Positions 52,959 through 62,753 of a stretch of DNA of 64,000 bases are shown here, in pieces. Origin of the DNA: Billgrantia ethanolica (lineage in GTDB: Bacteria > Pseudomonadota > Gammaproteobacteria > Pseudomonadales > Halomonadaceae); NCBI RefSeq assembly GCF_021404305.1, contig NZ_JABFTX010000002.1, positions 186,001 through 250,000 of the forward strand, given 5' to 3'. Numbering within the stretch: the stretch's first letter is position 1; each line of letters starts with the position of its first letter. Position numbers and translations under genes: made by a program. The notes below the pieces were generated by a model, which made no database searches, was not told the DNA's origin, and saw only the letters and a program-made list of their open reading frames with translations.

Positions 52959-53876
52959 ATGACGATCAGACATACCCTTGCCGCTCTGCTGAGCCTGGCT
53001 CTGCTCTGGATGGGCAAGCTGCAGGCCGGCGAGGTCACCTACCATCGTTTCGCTTCGGAGGTTCTGGGGCGCGACTATCCCTACGCCCTCTACCTGCCGG
53101 AAGGCTATCACGAGAGCGAGCAGGCCTACCCCGTCCTGTATCTGTTGCATGGCTCCTTCGGCAGCGAGCGGGACTGGGTCGAGAGCGGCGGGCTCAGGCA
53201 GACCGCCGACCGCCTGATTCGCGAAGGGCGTATGCCGCCCATGGTCATCGTCATGCCCGGCAGCGAGAGCTGGTGGATCGACGGCCACAACGAAGCGGCC
53301 CGCACGGCCTTTCTCGACGAACTCATGCCCTACATCGAACAGGCCTGGCGCGTCGTACCGCAGCGTGAGTGGCGCGCCATCGGCGGGCTCTCCGCCGGTG
53401 GTTACGGCACCCTCAACTTCATCCTCGAACGTCCCGAGCTGTTCGCCGCGGCCGCGGCGCTGAGCCCGGCGAGCTATCACCCGTTGCCGCCCCGGCGTTC
53501 CACGGCGTGGCGGCACCCGGCCTTTCTCGATGCGGCGGGACGGTTCGACGAAGCACTCTGGCAGCGCAGCAACTACACCGCCTACCTGACCGACTACCTG
53601 GAGCGGGAGGAGGTCGTGCCGCTCTACCTGAGTGCCGGGCATCGCGACCCCTACAACGCCGAGCATCACGCCCGAGTCGTGCGTCAGGCATTGCTCCCGT
53701 ACCAGCCCGAGCTGGTGACCATGGAAGTGCTCAACGGCGGACATACCTGGCGCGTTTGGCGTGCCAGCCTGCCCAATGCCCTGACCTGGGTGGGGCGCTT
53801 CCTGCAGGGGCCGGTGCCGCTCGAGACGCTGGCCGAAAGCCGCGTGGCGGAGGAGAAGGTCGCCGAAGCTCCTTGA
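52959..53876 (+). CDS. Exported alpha/beta-hydrolase esterase (EstA/esterase D-like)
   Basis: A 305-residue hydrolase with a signal peptide (about 1-23, ending LQAGE), so periplasmic or secreted. The fold is the putative-esterase type: YALYLPEGYHESEQAYPVLYLLHG, then nucleophile Ser145 in GGLSAGGYGTL, Asp in LSAGHRDPYN and His in LNGGHTWRVW. ATG 52959 follows CAGGAGTGCC. Natural substrates of such proteins include acylated sugars and antigen-85-like esters. Confidence 0.87.
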   Translation: MTIRHTLAALLSLALLWMGKLQAGEVTYHRFASEVLGRDYPYALYLPEGYHESEQAYPVLYLLHGSFGSERDWVESGGLRQTADRLIREGRMPPMVIVMPGSESWWIDGHNEAARTAFLDELMPYIEQAWRVVPQREWRAIGGLSAGGYGTLNFILERPELFAAAAALSPASYHPLPPRRSTAWRHPAFLDAAGRFDEALWQRSNYTAYLTDYLEREEVVPLYLSAGHRDPYNAEHHARVVRQALLPYQPELVTMEVLNGGHTWRVWRASLPNALTWVGRFLQGPVPLETLAESRVAEEKVAEAP

Positions 53877-53978
53877 GCCGCCCTCCCAAGTGAGGGTGGG
53901 TGAGGGCCGAAAGCGGGGTTGGCGAAGCGCCCTGCAGACTTTAGTCTCAAGGCTCGCTCCCTTTCAGGCTCTCCCTCA

Positions 53979-55211
53979 ATGCACCCACAGCGCCAACATC
54001 TTCACAATGAGCTGCACGCCCGCCCGTCGATCTACTTCGCGGAACCGGCTCATGTCCACCATTACGCCTTCCTCGCCGACGCCGAGGAGCACGCCGGCCT
54101 GCTGGCGAGCCTGAGCGAGACCACCGGTCTTGCCTTCGATACCGAGCGGGTTCAGCAGATCGTCACCCTGGATGAGGCGGTGCTGAAGTGGGAGCGGCAC
54201 ACCGAGTTCTCCACCCTCACCCTGATGGTGCCGAAGGTGCCGGATAGCGAGCCCTGGCCGGCGCCGCCGGCCTGGCTGGCGCAGGTCGTGGATGCCTGCA
54301 GCGCGACCCTGATCAATGCCACCCTGGTATTGGCGGAAGGCAGCGATACCTGGCGGGGCAGCGCCGAGGCCTACGGTTTCGCCGACCCCGCCGGTTCGCA
54401 GGTGGGCGGCGGCGATGCCACGGTGTGGGGCGACTTTCGCCTGGATGACAATGGCGTCAATCGCCTGCTGTTGCTCAATGCGGGCCTCAACGCCTTTCGT
54501 CTGGGGCGCATGGTGCGCCGCCTGCTGGAAATCGAGACCTATCGCATGATGGCCTCGCTCTCGCTGCCCCTGGCCAAGGAGCTGGCGCTGGAGCTGCAGG
54601 CCTACGAGGTGGAGCTGGGCGAGCTTTCCGACCGTAATGCCGAGCAGGCGGAGGCCAACCCGCGCCCGCTGCTGACGGCGCTGTCGCAGCTCTCGGCCCG
54701 GCTGGAGCGCAGCGGCAGCCGTTCGCGCCAGCGCTTCAGCGCCACCGAAGCCTATGCGCGTATCGTCTTTTCCCGCATCGAGGAACTGCGAGAGGCGAGG
54801 GTCGGCGACTGCCCGCGCCTCGGCACCTTCATCCTGCGCCGGTTTCGACCCACGGTGCATTACTGCGCGGCCATCCATCAGCGCCAGCAGCGTCTGGCCG
54901 AGAGCGCTGCCCGCCTGAACGACCTGCTGCGCACCCGTGCCCAGGTCGAGATCGAAGAGCAGAACACCAGCATTCTCAACAGCCTGAACGAACGGGCCAG
55001 TATCCAGCTCAAGATCCAGAAGGCGGTGGAGGGGCTCTCGATCATCGTCATCAGCTATTACATCTTCAGCCTGTTCAAGCTGGGTCTCGAGAGCCTCAAG
55101 GGGCTCGGTGTCGAGGTGCAGCCGTACCTGGCGGCGGCCGTGCTCACTCCGCTGGGCGGGTTGATCATCGGGTTGCTGGCGTGGCGGATCTGGCGGGTCA
55201 AGCGCCACTGA
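53979..55211 (+). CDS. DUF3422 family protein with C-terminal membrane anchor
   Basis: A 410-residue protein of the DUF3422 family (unknown function, mostly proteobacterial). The start MHPQRQHLHNELHARPSIYFAEPAHVHHYAF is the family hallmark (HxELHARP). The middle is helical (about 180-350), with coiled coil around the RLNDLLRTRAQVEIEEQN region, and two membrane helices follow (about 345-400: LSIIVISYYIFSLFKLG and LGGLIIGLLAWRIW), as in CorA-like folds. Its stop is 7 bp from the end of the convergent MFS gene. Confidence 0.9.
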   Translation: MHPQRQHLHNELHARPSIYFAEPAHVHHYAFLADAEEHAGLLASLSETTGLAFDTERVQQIVTLDEAVLKWERHTEFSTLTLMVPKVPDSEPWPAPPAWLAQVVDACSATLINATLVLAEGSDTWRGSAEAYGFADPAGSQVGGGDATVWGDFRLDDNGVNRLLLLNAGLNAFRLGRMVRRLLEIETYRMMASLSLPLAKELALELQAYEVELGELSDRNAEQAEANPRPLLTALSQLSARLERSGSRSRQRFSATEAYARIVFSRIEELREARVGDCPRLGTFILRRFRPTVHYCAAIHQRQQRLAESAARLNDLLRTRAQVEIEEQNTSILNSLNERASIQLKIQKAVEGLSIIVISYYIFSLFKLGLESLKGLGVEVQPYLAAAVLTPLGGLIIGLLAWRIWRVKRH

Positions 55212-55218
55212 GGCGGTG

Positions 55219-56379
55219 TCAGTGGCCGCTGCGCCTGACACGCGCACGCAGTGCGACGAGGCCCAGGCTCAGCAGGCCGACCAGGGCGGCCAGCAGCAAG
55301 GGGAAGGCGCCGGTACCGGCCCGCTCCAGCAGCGGGCCGGTCAGCGAGGGCAGGGTCATGCCGCCGGTACCGCTGGCCAGGAAGATCCAGCCGGTGGTAC
55401 GCCCATTGAGGGTCATCAGCTGATGGCTCAGCCCGAACAGGATGGGAAATATGGCCGAACAGGCCAGGCCGAACAGCAGCGCCACCAGCGGTAGCGGCAG
55501 CCACAGGAAGTGCAGCGCCAGCGCACTGAACAGGCCCAGCGCCAGGCAGCCGCGCAGCACCTTCCACGGCGACAGGCGCCGCAACAGCGGGATTGCCAGC
55601 AGTCGACCCGCCGACAGGGTCAGCCAGAACAGCGTCACCATCAGCGCCGCATCGCCCGGTGCCAGGCCGTTGAGCATGCCATAGGCGGTGATCCAGCCGG
55701 CAAAGGTGATCTCGAGGCCCACGTAAAGACCGAACATCGCCAGAAAGATTGCCAGTCGCACGCCGTCATGGGGCGGTGGGTCGGGGCGGTCGCTTGCCGT
55801 GTCATCCGGTGGGCGCGGGCTCGAATGACGCAGCAGCGGCACGCTGAGAACTACCGCATAGAGCGCGACTAACCAGAAGGCCCAGGCGAAGGAGAGCTGC
55901 AGGTAGAGCACCGCCACCACGACCAGGGGGGCGAGCATGTTGCCCAGGCCGAAGCAGAAGTGCAGGGCGCTGACCCAAGGGGGCGAGGCGGGGCCGTGAT
56001 TCCACAGCAGCAGGGTGTTGCCACCGGCATTGACCGAGACCTCGGCCATGCCCAGCAGGAACATCACGGCCGTGAGCAGCATCAAGGCCGGGGAGAACGG
56101 AACGGCGAACAGGCCTGCCGCCATCAGCAGCAGCATGGCCACCAGCACACGGTGGCCGTCGAAGCGGTCGATCAGCGCGCCGGAGAGCACCGAGCCCAGC
56201 ATGGTGCCAAGGGCGCGGGCGGTGAACAGGATGCCGATCTGCCCCATGCTCGACCCTGTCATCTCGGCCAGGTGCGGCAGCGCCGGGCCCAGCAGGCCGG
56301 TACACATGCCAATGGCGATGAAGGTGACGAAATAAGACAGCGTGACCCGAACCTGGGGAGAGGTCGGCAAGATGTGCAT
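55219..56379 (-). CDS. MFS transporter (FucP-like subgroup)
   Basis: A 386-residue major-facilitator transporter with twelve predicted helices. Motif-A-like SGALIDRFDGHRVLV follows helix 2, and helix 7 reads FGLYVGLEITFAGWITAYG, the pattern seen in FucP/sugar-phosphate-like members. ATG 56379 follows CGGAGTTCTC; the frame is open to 56520 but without a start signal. The substrate is unknown. Divergent from the ABM-domain gene 107 bp away. Confidence 0.88.
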   Translation of the reverse strand: MHILPTSPQVRVTLSYFVTFIAIGMCTGLLGPALPHLAEMTGSSMGQIGILFTARALGTMLGSVLSGALIDRFDGHRVLVAMLLLMAAGLFAVPFSPALMLLTAVMFLLGMAEVSVNAGGNTLLLWNHGPASPPWVSALHFCFGLGNMLAPLVVVAVLYLQLSFAWAFWLVALYAVVLSVPLLRHSSPRPPDDTASDRPDPPPHDGVRLAIFLAMFGLYVGLEITFAGWITAYGMLNGLAPGDAALMVTLFWLTLSAGRLLAIPLLRRLSPWKVLRGCLALGLFSALALHFLWLPLPLVALLFGLACSAIFPILFGLSHQLMTLNGRTTGWIFLASGTGGMTLPSLTGPLLERAGTGAFPLLLAALVGLLSLGLVALRARVRRSGH

Positions 56380-56486
56380 GAGAACTCCGCTGAATGTCCT
56401 TCCCTGGGCGAGGCAGTGCAAGCCGCCTCGTTGACTCACGAGCGGTCGAGTATAGTCGGGTTGTAAAACCCAGGGAGAAGATTTGC

Positions 56487-56816
56487 ATGAGCAGCTTGCC
56501 AGCCAACACTCCGCCGCCACCCTACTATGCCGTGATCTTCACCTCCATCCGTACCGAGGAAGACAACGGTTACGGCCTCATGGCCGAGCGTATGGTCGAA
56601 CTGGCCGCCCAGCAGCCGGGCTTTCTGGGCATCGAGTCGGCGCGGGACGAGCTCGGTGTGACCGTTTCCTACTGGCAGGATCTGGAATCGATCCAGCGCT
56701 GGAAGCAGCAGGTCGAACATCGCGAAGCCCAGCGGCTCGGGCGCAGCGAGTGGTACGCCGCCTACAAGGTGCGTATTGCCAAAGTAGAGAGGGAGTATTC
56801 CTTCGGCGACTCATAG
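56487..56816 (+). CDS. ABM-domain protein (antibiotic biosynthesis monooxygenase-like)
   Basis: A 109-residue small ferredoxin-like-fold protein of the ABM superfamily. The pattern YYAVIFTSIRTEEDNGYGLMAERMVELAAQQPGFLGIES and VSYWQDLESIQRWKQQVEHREAQRLG is characteristic. Members include quinol monooxygenases and many of unknown role. ATG 56487 follows AGGGAGAAG. A strong hairpin follows the stop. Confidence 0.87.
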   Translation: MSSLPANTPPPPYYAVIFTSIRTEEDNGYGLMAERMVELAAQQPGFLGIESARDELGVTVSYWQDLESIQRWKQQVEHREAQRLGRSEWYAAYKVRIAKVEREYSFGDS

Positions 56817-56818
56817 CG

Positions 56819-56852
56819 GACCGCCCCGGCGCCCCTCGGCGCCGGGGCGGTC
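56819..56852. terminator. Bidirectional terminator hairpin
   Basis: GACCGCCCCGGCGCC (56819-56833) and GGCGCCGGGGCGGTC (56838-56852) make a perfect 15-bp stem with loop CCTC, filling the whole space between the converging ABM and tricorn-like genes. Confidence 0.75.
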
Positions 56853-56853
56853 G

Positions 56854-59800
56854 TTACTCCTCTCCGTCGATGCGTTCGAGCAGGTCTGCCACGGCCTGTT
56901 CGAGCTGTCGGTCGCGTTCGGCCACTTCGTCCTGGGGTGTCTGCTCCACCAGCAGGTCCGGCATGGCGCCGTTGTGCTCCATGTCGGTGCCATCTGGAAG
57001 GTACCAGCCGCGGAAGGGACGCCGCACGGTGGCGCCGTCGATCAACGTGTGGCTGTTGGTGGAGATCACCCCCCCGTAGGTCTGTTGACCCACCAGCCTG
57101 CCGCGCCCCAGCGTGGTGAAGGCGTGGGCCAGGATCTCGGCATTGGAGTAGCTCTTCTCGTTGGCCAGCATATTGATCGGCAGCGTATAGCGCGGGGCGT
57201 CCAGCCGATCCTGGGGATAGTGGCCGGTCGCGTCGCGGTCGGCACCGGCCGGTATCGTATAGGCGTGCTCGCCGGCCATGATCGAGGTGAGGATGCGGTC
57301 GGTGGTGTTGCCGCCGCCGTTGTTGCGCACGTCGATGATCAGGCCGTCCTTGCCTTCTGCCGCCGCATAGAGGTCGCCCTGGAAGCCCTCCAGTGAGGTC
57401 TGATTCATGGCCTGAATGTGCAGGTAGCCGAGCCGCCCGTCAGAGAGCTCCTCGACACGGCTACGACTCGCTTCGCGGAAAGCGTCGTACTTGAGCCGGG
57501 CCAGCTCCGTCAGGCCCACCGTCTGCAGCATGGTGCGATATTCGGTGTAGCCATCTTCACCCGGGCGGTCGAAGGTGACGATGACCTCCTGGTCCACCTG
57601 GCCGCGCAGGTGCTGCAGCAGCGTTTCATTCTCCTCGATGGGTCGCAGGCCGAGCTCGGTGATCACGTCGCCCGGCGCCAAGGGCATGGGGCCGCGACTG
57701 GCGGGTCCTTCGGGAATCACCTCGGTGACGCGAAAGCCGATGCGACCGTCCTGCTGCGAGACGATTCTATCGTACTCGATACCCAGCCGGCCCGAGGGCT
57801 CACGCAGCGCCGACACCGGTCCCGGGTTGGATACGCCCATGTGAGACGCTGCCAGCTCTCCCATCAGGCGATTGGTGATGTCGCTGAACTCGCTGGGGGT
57901 GCGCGCCCGGCGAATCAGCGCGGCATAGTCTTCCACCACCTGGGGCCACTCCAGCCCTTTCAGGTCGGTGCGGTAGAAGTTCTCGCCGATGACCCGCGCC
58001 GCCTCATGGAACTTCTGCAGCGATTGCTGGCGCAGGTCGATGCGCAGCCGGTCAGAGATGTCCAGGTAGCGGGGTGAGCCGCTGCCGGAAAGGTTGGCCA
58101 CGCCAACCCGGCCGTTGACGATGTAGACCACCTGCTCGCCGGTGATGTTGAGCTGCTGAACGTTGGCCTGCGGTCCGATGCGGGTGCGCTGACTGCCGTC
58201 CCAGTTCATGGCCACCAGCCCTTCGCCGCCGGCATTGAACACGTAGCGGTCACCGCCCGGGGTCATCTCGTTGGCGGTCTGGTGCGCCGGTGAGGCCGTC
58301 ACCCGTTCGATGCGCCGCCAGGCGTCGTCCAGCTCGAGCTCCGGGACGTTCTGGGCCACCGCCTCGGTGTCGCTGTTGTTGGCGCCATCGTCCGTCACCG
58401 GTAGTGGCGATAACGCCTGCGCTGCCTCCCGGGCACTGCGGTAGTAGCTGGTGAGTTCACGCGGGGTGTAGGTCTCGATCTCGCGGTCCAGATAGACCCG
58501 GTAGAGATCATAATTCTCGCCGGAGCGGTTGGAGATGAAGGTCAGCTTGCGGCTGTCCGCCGACCAGCGCGGGTTCAGGTCGTTGCGCGGATGGCGGGTG
58601 ATGTTTACCGGTTCCGCCGAGCCATCCGCCGGCACCACGAAGATGTTGGCGCTGTAGTCGAGATCGTTCTGCGAATAGGCGATATAGCGGCTGTCGGGCG
58701 ACCAGCGCCACTGCATGAAGCTGTCCCAACCCTCGATCAGGGTGCGCTCCTCGCCGCTCTCCAGGTCGAGAATCACCAAGTCGCCGCGCCCGCGGCGGAA
58801 GGCCAGGGATCGGCCGTCGGGTGAGGGCGAGACGTCGCGGTCGTTGGTCTCCTCGGTCACCACCGGACTCACGTCGAACTGAATGGCGTCGTGCCAGCGG
58901 GTCGGGTCGCGATCCGCCGGCAGGTCGTCGGGCAGTTCTTCCTCCAGATCCTCCTCGGGGATGCTCTCCACTTCCACGGCAGGTTCCTGGGGCGGTGGCG
59001 GCACGTCGGTGGGGCCGCCCGGCTGCGTACTCGGCACCGGGTCCAGAATGAAGCCGGGGTCCTGCGGGGCGAAGGGGTCCTCGGGTTCCTCGCCGCGAAG
59101 GGTCAGGTCGGGGTCGTAGTCGTTCTCACGCTCCGGCTCATCGGGCTGGTCGGGGTCTGCACCGGGACCTTCCGAAGCGAGCGAGACGTTAGGGGACCCA
59201 TCCCAGTGGCGAGCCGATGGGCGACCTCTCGCTTGCTGTCGTTCGTGGGTGCGCCGCACTTCGTCCCGAGTCAGCGTCACCCGCGCTCGATAGATCGACT
59301 CGCTGCCGTCGGCGTCATTGACGAAGTAGAGCCTCAGGCCGTCGGGAGACCAGGCGAGGCTGTGATTGCGGGCATGGGTGCCGGGGGTGACCAGCAGCGT
59401 CGGGCTCTGTTCGTCCACATGGCGCACGTAGACGCGACCATAGGCGATGTAGGCCATGGTCTGACCGTCCGGGCTCAGGGCCGCCTCGCTGACGTCACGG
59501 TCGATGCGCCGCAGGCTATGGGTATCGCGCCCGTCGTCCGGGGCGCGCAGGGCAATGGGTTCGGGCTCGGCATCCGGCTGTTCCAGGTCCAGCTTCAGCA
59601 GAGTGTCCCATACCTGCAGCACCGCGGTACTGCCGTCGCGGGAGACGTCGAAGTATTCCAGATCGCGTTCATCGAATTGCGTGAGTCTCTCGATGGTGCG
59701 CTCGGCATCCAGCTCCATGCGGTAGAGATTGACGGTCTGGTCCTCGCGGTCGGACATGAACAGCAGCGTACTTTCATCGACCCAGCGTGCCATGCCGTCG

Positions 59801-60498
59801 TCGCCGTCGCGCTCGGTCAGCGGTTCGAAGTCATCGCTGCCGAGTTCGTGCAGCCAGACGTTCATGGCATCGGGGCCGCGGTAGTGGCGTCGGTTCCAGT
59901 CGTGGTAGGCCCCGCCACGGGTGAACACCACGTGTCGGCCATCCGGGGAGAGCTGCGGCTCGGAGCCGAAGGCGTCGTGCAGTCGGGTATATTCCCCACC
60001 CTCCGGCGAGAGTCGATAGGGGCGCTGGTCGCGGTACACGTCGGCCTCGAGCATGCCCGAAAAGGTGATCACCGGCTCGCCGCTCTCGTCGAGGCCGACG
60101 GTCGGGTTACGCAGATGCTGGTCGCCGTAGGTGAGCTGCGAGAGCAGGCTGCCGTCGCGATTCATGCGCCACAGGTTGAGGTAGCCGTCGCGCATCGATG
60201 CGAACACGACCCACTCACCGTCAGGGCTCCAACTGGAGTGCAGATCGTCGTAGTTGTGACGCGTCAGGCGTACCGCCGTGCCGCCGTCCGTGGAGGCGCG
60301 CCACAGGTCGCCGCGCCAGCTGAAGAGGATCTCGGAGCCGTCGGGACTGACGGAGGGAAAGCGCGGCAGGCCGACCTGCCCCGACTGAGCCTGGACGGCG
60401 GCTGGCAAACTTGCCAGCAAGCCGCTCATCACCGTCAACAGGGATAAACGGCGCACCGTGGTGCATAGGGGCGTACGGAGGGCGCGGAGTCCATGCAT
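56854..60498 (-). CDS. Tricorn-protease-like exported serine protease (S41)
   Basis: A 1214-residue exported protein with signal peptide (about 1-38, GLLASLPAAVQAQ). It has two WD40-like beta-propellers (about 45-420 and 540-790, with repeats such as FPSVSPDGSEILFSW, SWSPDGEWVVFAS and RWSPDSRYIAYSQ), then a helical part, a PDZ domain (about 930-1020) and an S41 tail-specific protease domain with GLIIDVRNNGGGNTTD and a Ser in the NEKSYSNAEIL motif. Tricorn homologues trim peptides. Between the propellers is an acidic, Pro-rich insert (about 430-535). I chose ATG 60498; the frame extends 16 codons further. Confidence 0.9.
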   Translation of the reverse strand: MHGLRALRTPLCTTVRRLSLLTVMSGLLASLPAAVQAQSGQVGLPRFPSVSPDGSEILFSWRGDLWRASTDGGTAVRLTRHNYDDLHSSWSPDGEWVVFASMRDGYLNLWRMNRDGSLLSQLTYGDQHLRNPTVGLDESGEPVITFSGMLEADVYRDQRPYRLSPEGGEYTRLHDAFGSEPQLSPDGRHVVFTRGGAYHDWNRRHYRGPDAMNVWLHELGSDDFEPLTERDGDDGMARWVDESTLLFMSDREDQTVNLYRMELDAERTIERLTQFDERDLEYFDVSRDGSTAVLQVWDTLLKLDLEQPDAEPEPIALRAPDDGRDTHSLRRIDRDVSEAALSPDGQTMAYIAYGRVYVRHVDEQSPTLLVTPGTHARNHSLAWSPDGLRLYFVNDADGSESIYRARVTLTRDEVRRTHERQQARGRPSARHWDGSPNVSLASEGPGADPDQPDEPERENDYDPDLTLRGEEPEDPFAPQDPGFILDPVPSTQPGGPTDVPPPPQEPAVEVESIPEEDLEEELPDDLPADRDPTRWHDAIQFDVSPVVTEETNDRDVSPSPDGRSLAFRRGRGDLVILDLESGEERTLIEGWDSFMQWRWSPDSRYIAYSQNDLDYSANIFVVPADGSAEPVNITRHPRNDLNPRWSADSRKLTFISNRSGENYDLYRVYLDREIETYTPRELTSYYRSAREAAQALSPLPVTDDGANNSDTEAVAQNVPELELDDAWRRIERVTASPAHQTANEMTPGGDRYVFNAGGEGLVAMNWDGSQRTRIGPQANVQQLNITGEQVVYIVNGRVGVANLSGSGSPRYLDISDRLRIDLRQQSLQKFHEAARVIGENFYRTDLKGLEWPQVVEDYAALIRRARTPSEFSDITNRLMGELAASHMGVSNPGPVSALREPSGRLGIEYDRIVSQQDGRIGFRVTEVIPEGPASRGPMPLAPGDVITELGLRPIEENETLLQHLRGQVDQEVIVTFDRPGEDGYTEYRTMLQTVGLTELARLKYDAFREASRSRVEELSDGRLGYLHIQAMNQTSLEGFQGDLYAAAEGKDGLIIDVRNNGGGNTTDRILTSIMAGEHAYTIPAGADRDATGHYPQDRLDAPRYTLPINMLANEKSYSNAEILAHAFTTLGRGRLVGQQTYGGVISTNSHTLIDGATVRRPFRGWYLPDGTDMEHNGAMPDLLVEQTPQDEVAERDRQLEQAVADLLERIDGEE

Positions 60499-60659
60499 TG
60501 TCGAACCTGTCCTTAATGCCGATGCCATGCTTCCACACCGTAGCAACGATCATAGTCAACTTCGAATACGAATCGATCGGTTTGGTCTGATGCAAGGCCC
60601 TGCGCTAGGCTTTCGCCCGAAAGCGCGCGTTTCGCCAACCGTTCAGGGAAGGAGGGGGC

Positions 60660-61943
60660 ATGAGTGACGCACGCGATCCATATCCCGATGCATTGCGTGC
60701 CGTTGCGCTGCTGATCGTGGTGCTCGGGCACTGGGTTGCCACACTGCCGCGAATCGAGCATGGCATGCTGGTGGAGACCGGCCACATCCTCGATGCCTGG
60801 CCGCCTGCGGGCTACTTCACCTGGGTCGTGCAGGTGGTGCCGCTGTTCATCCTCGTTGCAGCAGCGGTGAGTTCGGAAGGGGTATGGGAGCGCTATCGCG
60901 CCGGCGAGTCTCATGCCCGCTGGTGGTCTGCCCGAGCGCTGGGGTTGGCCCGCCCCACCGTGACCTATCTGGTGGTGCTGTCCGTCTTCGTGGGCATCTC
61001 CTTCTTCACTCGGGATGGCGTGCTGGGTCCGCTCAACCATTCGCTGACCGTGCATCTGTGGTTCCTGCTGATCCTGCTGAGCGTTCAACTGGTGCTGCCG
61101 CTCTCCGTCTGGGCCGACCGTCGCTTCGGCTTGTGGTCGGCGGCGGTGCTGATTGCAGCCATCGCCTTGGTGGATCTGCTGCGTGCGCGCCCCGCTGTCT
61201 TCGAGGAGTGGCTGATTCTGGGGCGCCTGGTGACTGCGGAGCATGACTACTTCGCCTGGATCAACACGCTGTTCTTCTGGCTATTGCCCCAGCAGCTCGG
61301 CATCGCCTGGTGGAATGGCCGATTCAGCGGTTGGCGTATCGGCGCCGCGCTGATGCTGTTCGGGCTGGCCTGGCTGCTGGCCGCCGTCGCCCTTGGCTAT
61401 CCGCCTTCGATGGTCAACGGCGATGCGGGCGGCGATACCAACCTGCTGCCGCCGACCCTGGCGCTGCTTGGCGTCATGTGGTTTCAGGTGGGGCTGGTGG
61501 TGTTCTTCGAGACGCCGGTGCGGCGCTTTCTCAAGCGTCAGCACCTGGGGCGCTGGATGGCGATGATCGGCGCGTTCGGGCTGCAGCTTTATCTGTGGCA
61601 CAAGCTGGCCGAGCTGCCGGCCGCCTGGCTGGGACAGCGCCTGGGTTGGCCCATCGACGCCGGCATGCCTGGCGAGCCTGGGTTCTGGATCGGTCGCCTG
61701 GAGTGGATCGGGCTGTGTGCACTGATGGTGGTGCCGGTGATGATCGTGGTGGTGCTCTTCGAGCGCTACCGCAAGCAGCATGTCGCCCCTGCCACCCAGA
61801 TGAGACGCATCGTTTCCGGGGGCGTAGCGCTATTCCTTGGCTTGAGCATCAGTCTTGGGCTGGGGGCTCTTCCCGGTGCGCTCATCGGCCTGCCCCTGGT
61901 GGCGCTCGCTGCCTGGTTGCTGCGCGCTCCTCGTCAGGCCTGA
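60660..61943 (+). CDS. Acyltransferase-3 family membrane protein
   Basis: A 427-residue polytopic protein of about ten helices. The N-terminus DPYPDALRAVALLIVVLGHWVATLP holds the acyltransferase-3 Arg and His, and later MIGAFGLQLYLWHKLAELPA resembles the family's late helix. These enzymes move acyl groups across the inner membrane onto sugars, lipids or peptides. Its target is unknown. The 3' end overlaps the convergent alpha/beta hydrolase gene by 114 bp, which is long for a real overlap but both frames look protein-like. Confidence 0.85.
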   Translation: MSDARDPYPDALRAVALLIVVLGHWVATLPRIEHGMLVETGHILDAWPPAGYFTWVVQVVPLFILVAAAVSSEGVWERYRAGESHARWWSARALGLARPTVTYLVVLSVFVGISFFTRDGVLGPLNHSLTVHLWFLLILLSVQLVLPLSVWADRRFGLWSAAVLIAAIALVDLLRARPAVFEEWLILGRLVTAEHDYFAWINTLFFWLLPQQLGIAWWNGRFSGWRIGAALMLFGLAWLLAAVALGYPPSMVNGDAGGDTNLLPPTLALLGVMWFQVGLVVFFETPVRRFLKRQHLGRWMAMIGAFGLQLYLWHKLAELPAAWLGQRLGWPIDAGMPGEPGFWIGRLEWIGLCALMVVPVMIVVVLFERYRKQHVAPATQMRRIVSGGVALFLGLSISLGLGALPGALIGLPLVALAAWLLRAPRQA

Positions 61944-62711
61944 CGAGGAGAGCCATTGGCGTATGGCTGCGATGATCCACTCCGGATCGTCGACCGGCAG
62001 ATCGTGACCGCCGTTGGGGTGGCACAGCAGTGGCCAGCCCCAGCGCTCGGCAATACGTCGCGAGCAGTGCCACGACACCATTCGGTCGGTTTTCGAGGTC
62101 AGCACCAAGGCCGGCAAGCCGGGCAGTTCCTGAGGCACGGGGAACCCTCTGGCGGCGGCCAGCAACTGGCGCACCAGGTTGGCCTTGCTCACCGGCGCTT
62201 CGCGTTGCCAGCGGGCGTATCGCTGCGCCACGCCGTGCAGGTCGCTTTGCAACCGGGTGGTCATACGCAGAATCGCGAGCTCGCGTCGTTCATGACTGAG
62301 CGGCAGCAGCAGGGCCATCAGCAGGCGTGGATATTGCCGTGGACGCAAGCGCTGGTAGAAGGGGGCCGTGCCACGCAGGCTCGAGTTGATCAGCACCAGA
62401 CACGCCACCTCATCGGGAAAACGCTGTGCCCAGCGCAGCGCCACCATGCCGCCCAGCGAGATCGCCAGTACCCGGTGCGGGCCACGGTTGCCGGCAGCGT
62501 TCAACTCACGGCGCAGTGCATCGACCATGCCGTCGATGTGAGTCGGGCTGGCCTCGCGCCAGAGCACCCCGTTGCCGGGAAGATCCACTGCCCTGGCCGG
62601 TTGTTGCAGCACCTGGGCCAGCCGCTCAGGAAAGCCTTCCCAGTGGCGTGCCTCGCGTACCAGACCGCGCAGCAGGATCCAGCCGGGGCATGTCTCTGAA
62701 TGACTATCCAT
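61830..62711 (-). CDS. Alpha/beta hydrolase
   Basis: A 293-residue cytoplasmic hydrolase fold: ARAVDLPGNG, nucleophile region VLAISLGGMVALRWAQRFPDEV (Ser85), LTSKTDRMVSW and PNGGHDLPVDDPEWI for the Asp and His of the triad. The residue before the Ser motif is Ala rather than Gly. The last 30 or so residues (SAQQPGSERHQGQADERT...) lie in the overlap with the convergent gene and look less ordered, so the true C-terminus may simply be a polar tail. Substrate unknown. Confidence 0.82.
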   Translation of the reverse strand: MDSHSETCPGWILLRGLVREARHWEGFPERLAQVLQQPARAVDLPGNGVLWREASPTHIDGMVDALRRELNAAGNRGPHRVLAISLGGMVALRWAQRFPDEVACLVLINSSLRGTAPFYQRLRPRQYPRLLMALLLPLSHERRELAILRMTTRLQSDLHGVAQRYARWQREAPVSKANLVRQLLAAARGFPVPQELPGLPALVLTSKTDRMVSWHCSRRIAERWGWPLLCHPNGGHDLPVDDPEWIIAAIRQWLSSSGLTRSAQQPGSERHQGQADERTGKSPQPKTDAQAKE

Positions 62712-62753
62712 ACAAGGGGGCTTTATCTCATGGTGCCTGCTCTTCCGCCTGCG

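Noticed and set aside
58891..60447. 518-codon open frame on the plus strand
   Set aside because: Antisense to the tricorn-like protease, whose propeller repeats and S41 motifs are clear; no protein-like features in the shadow frame.
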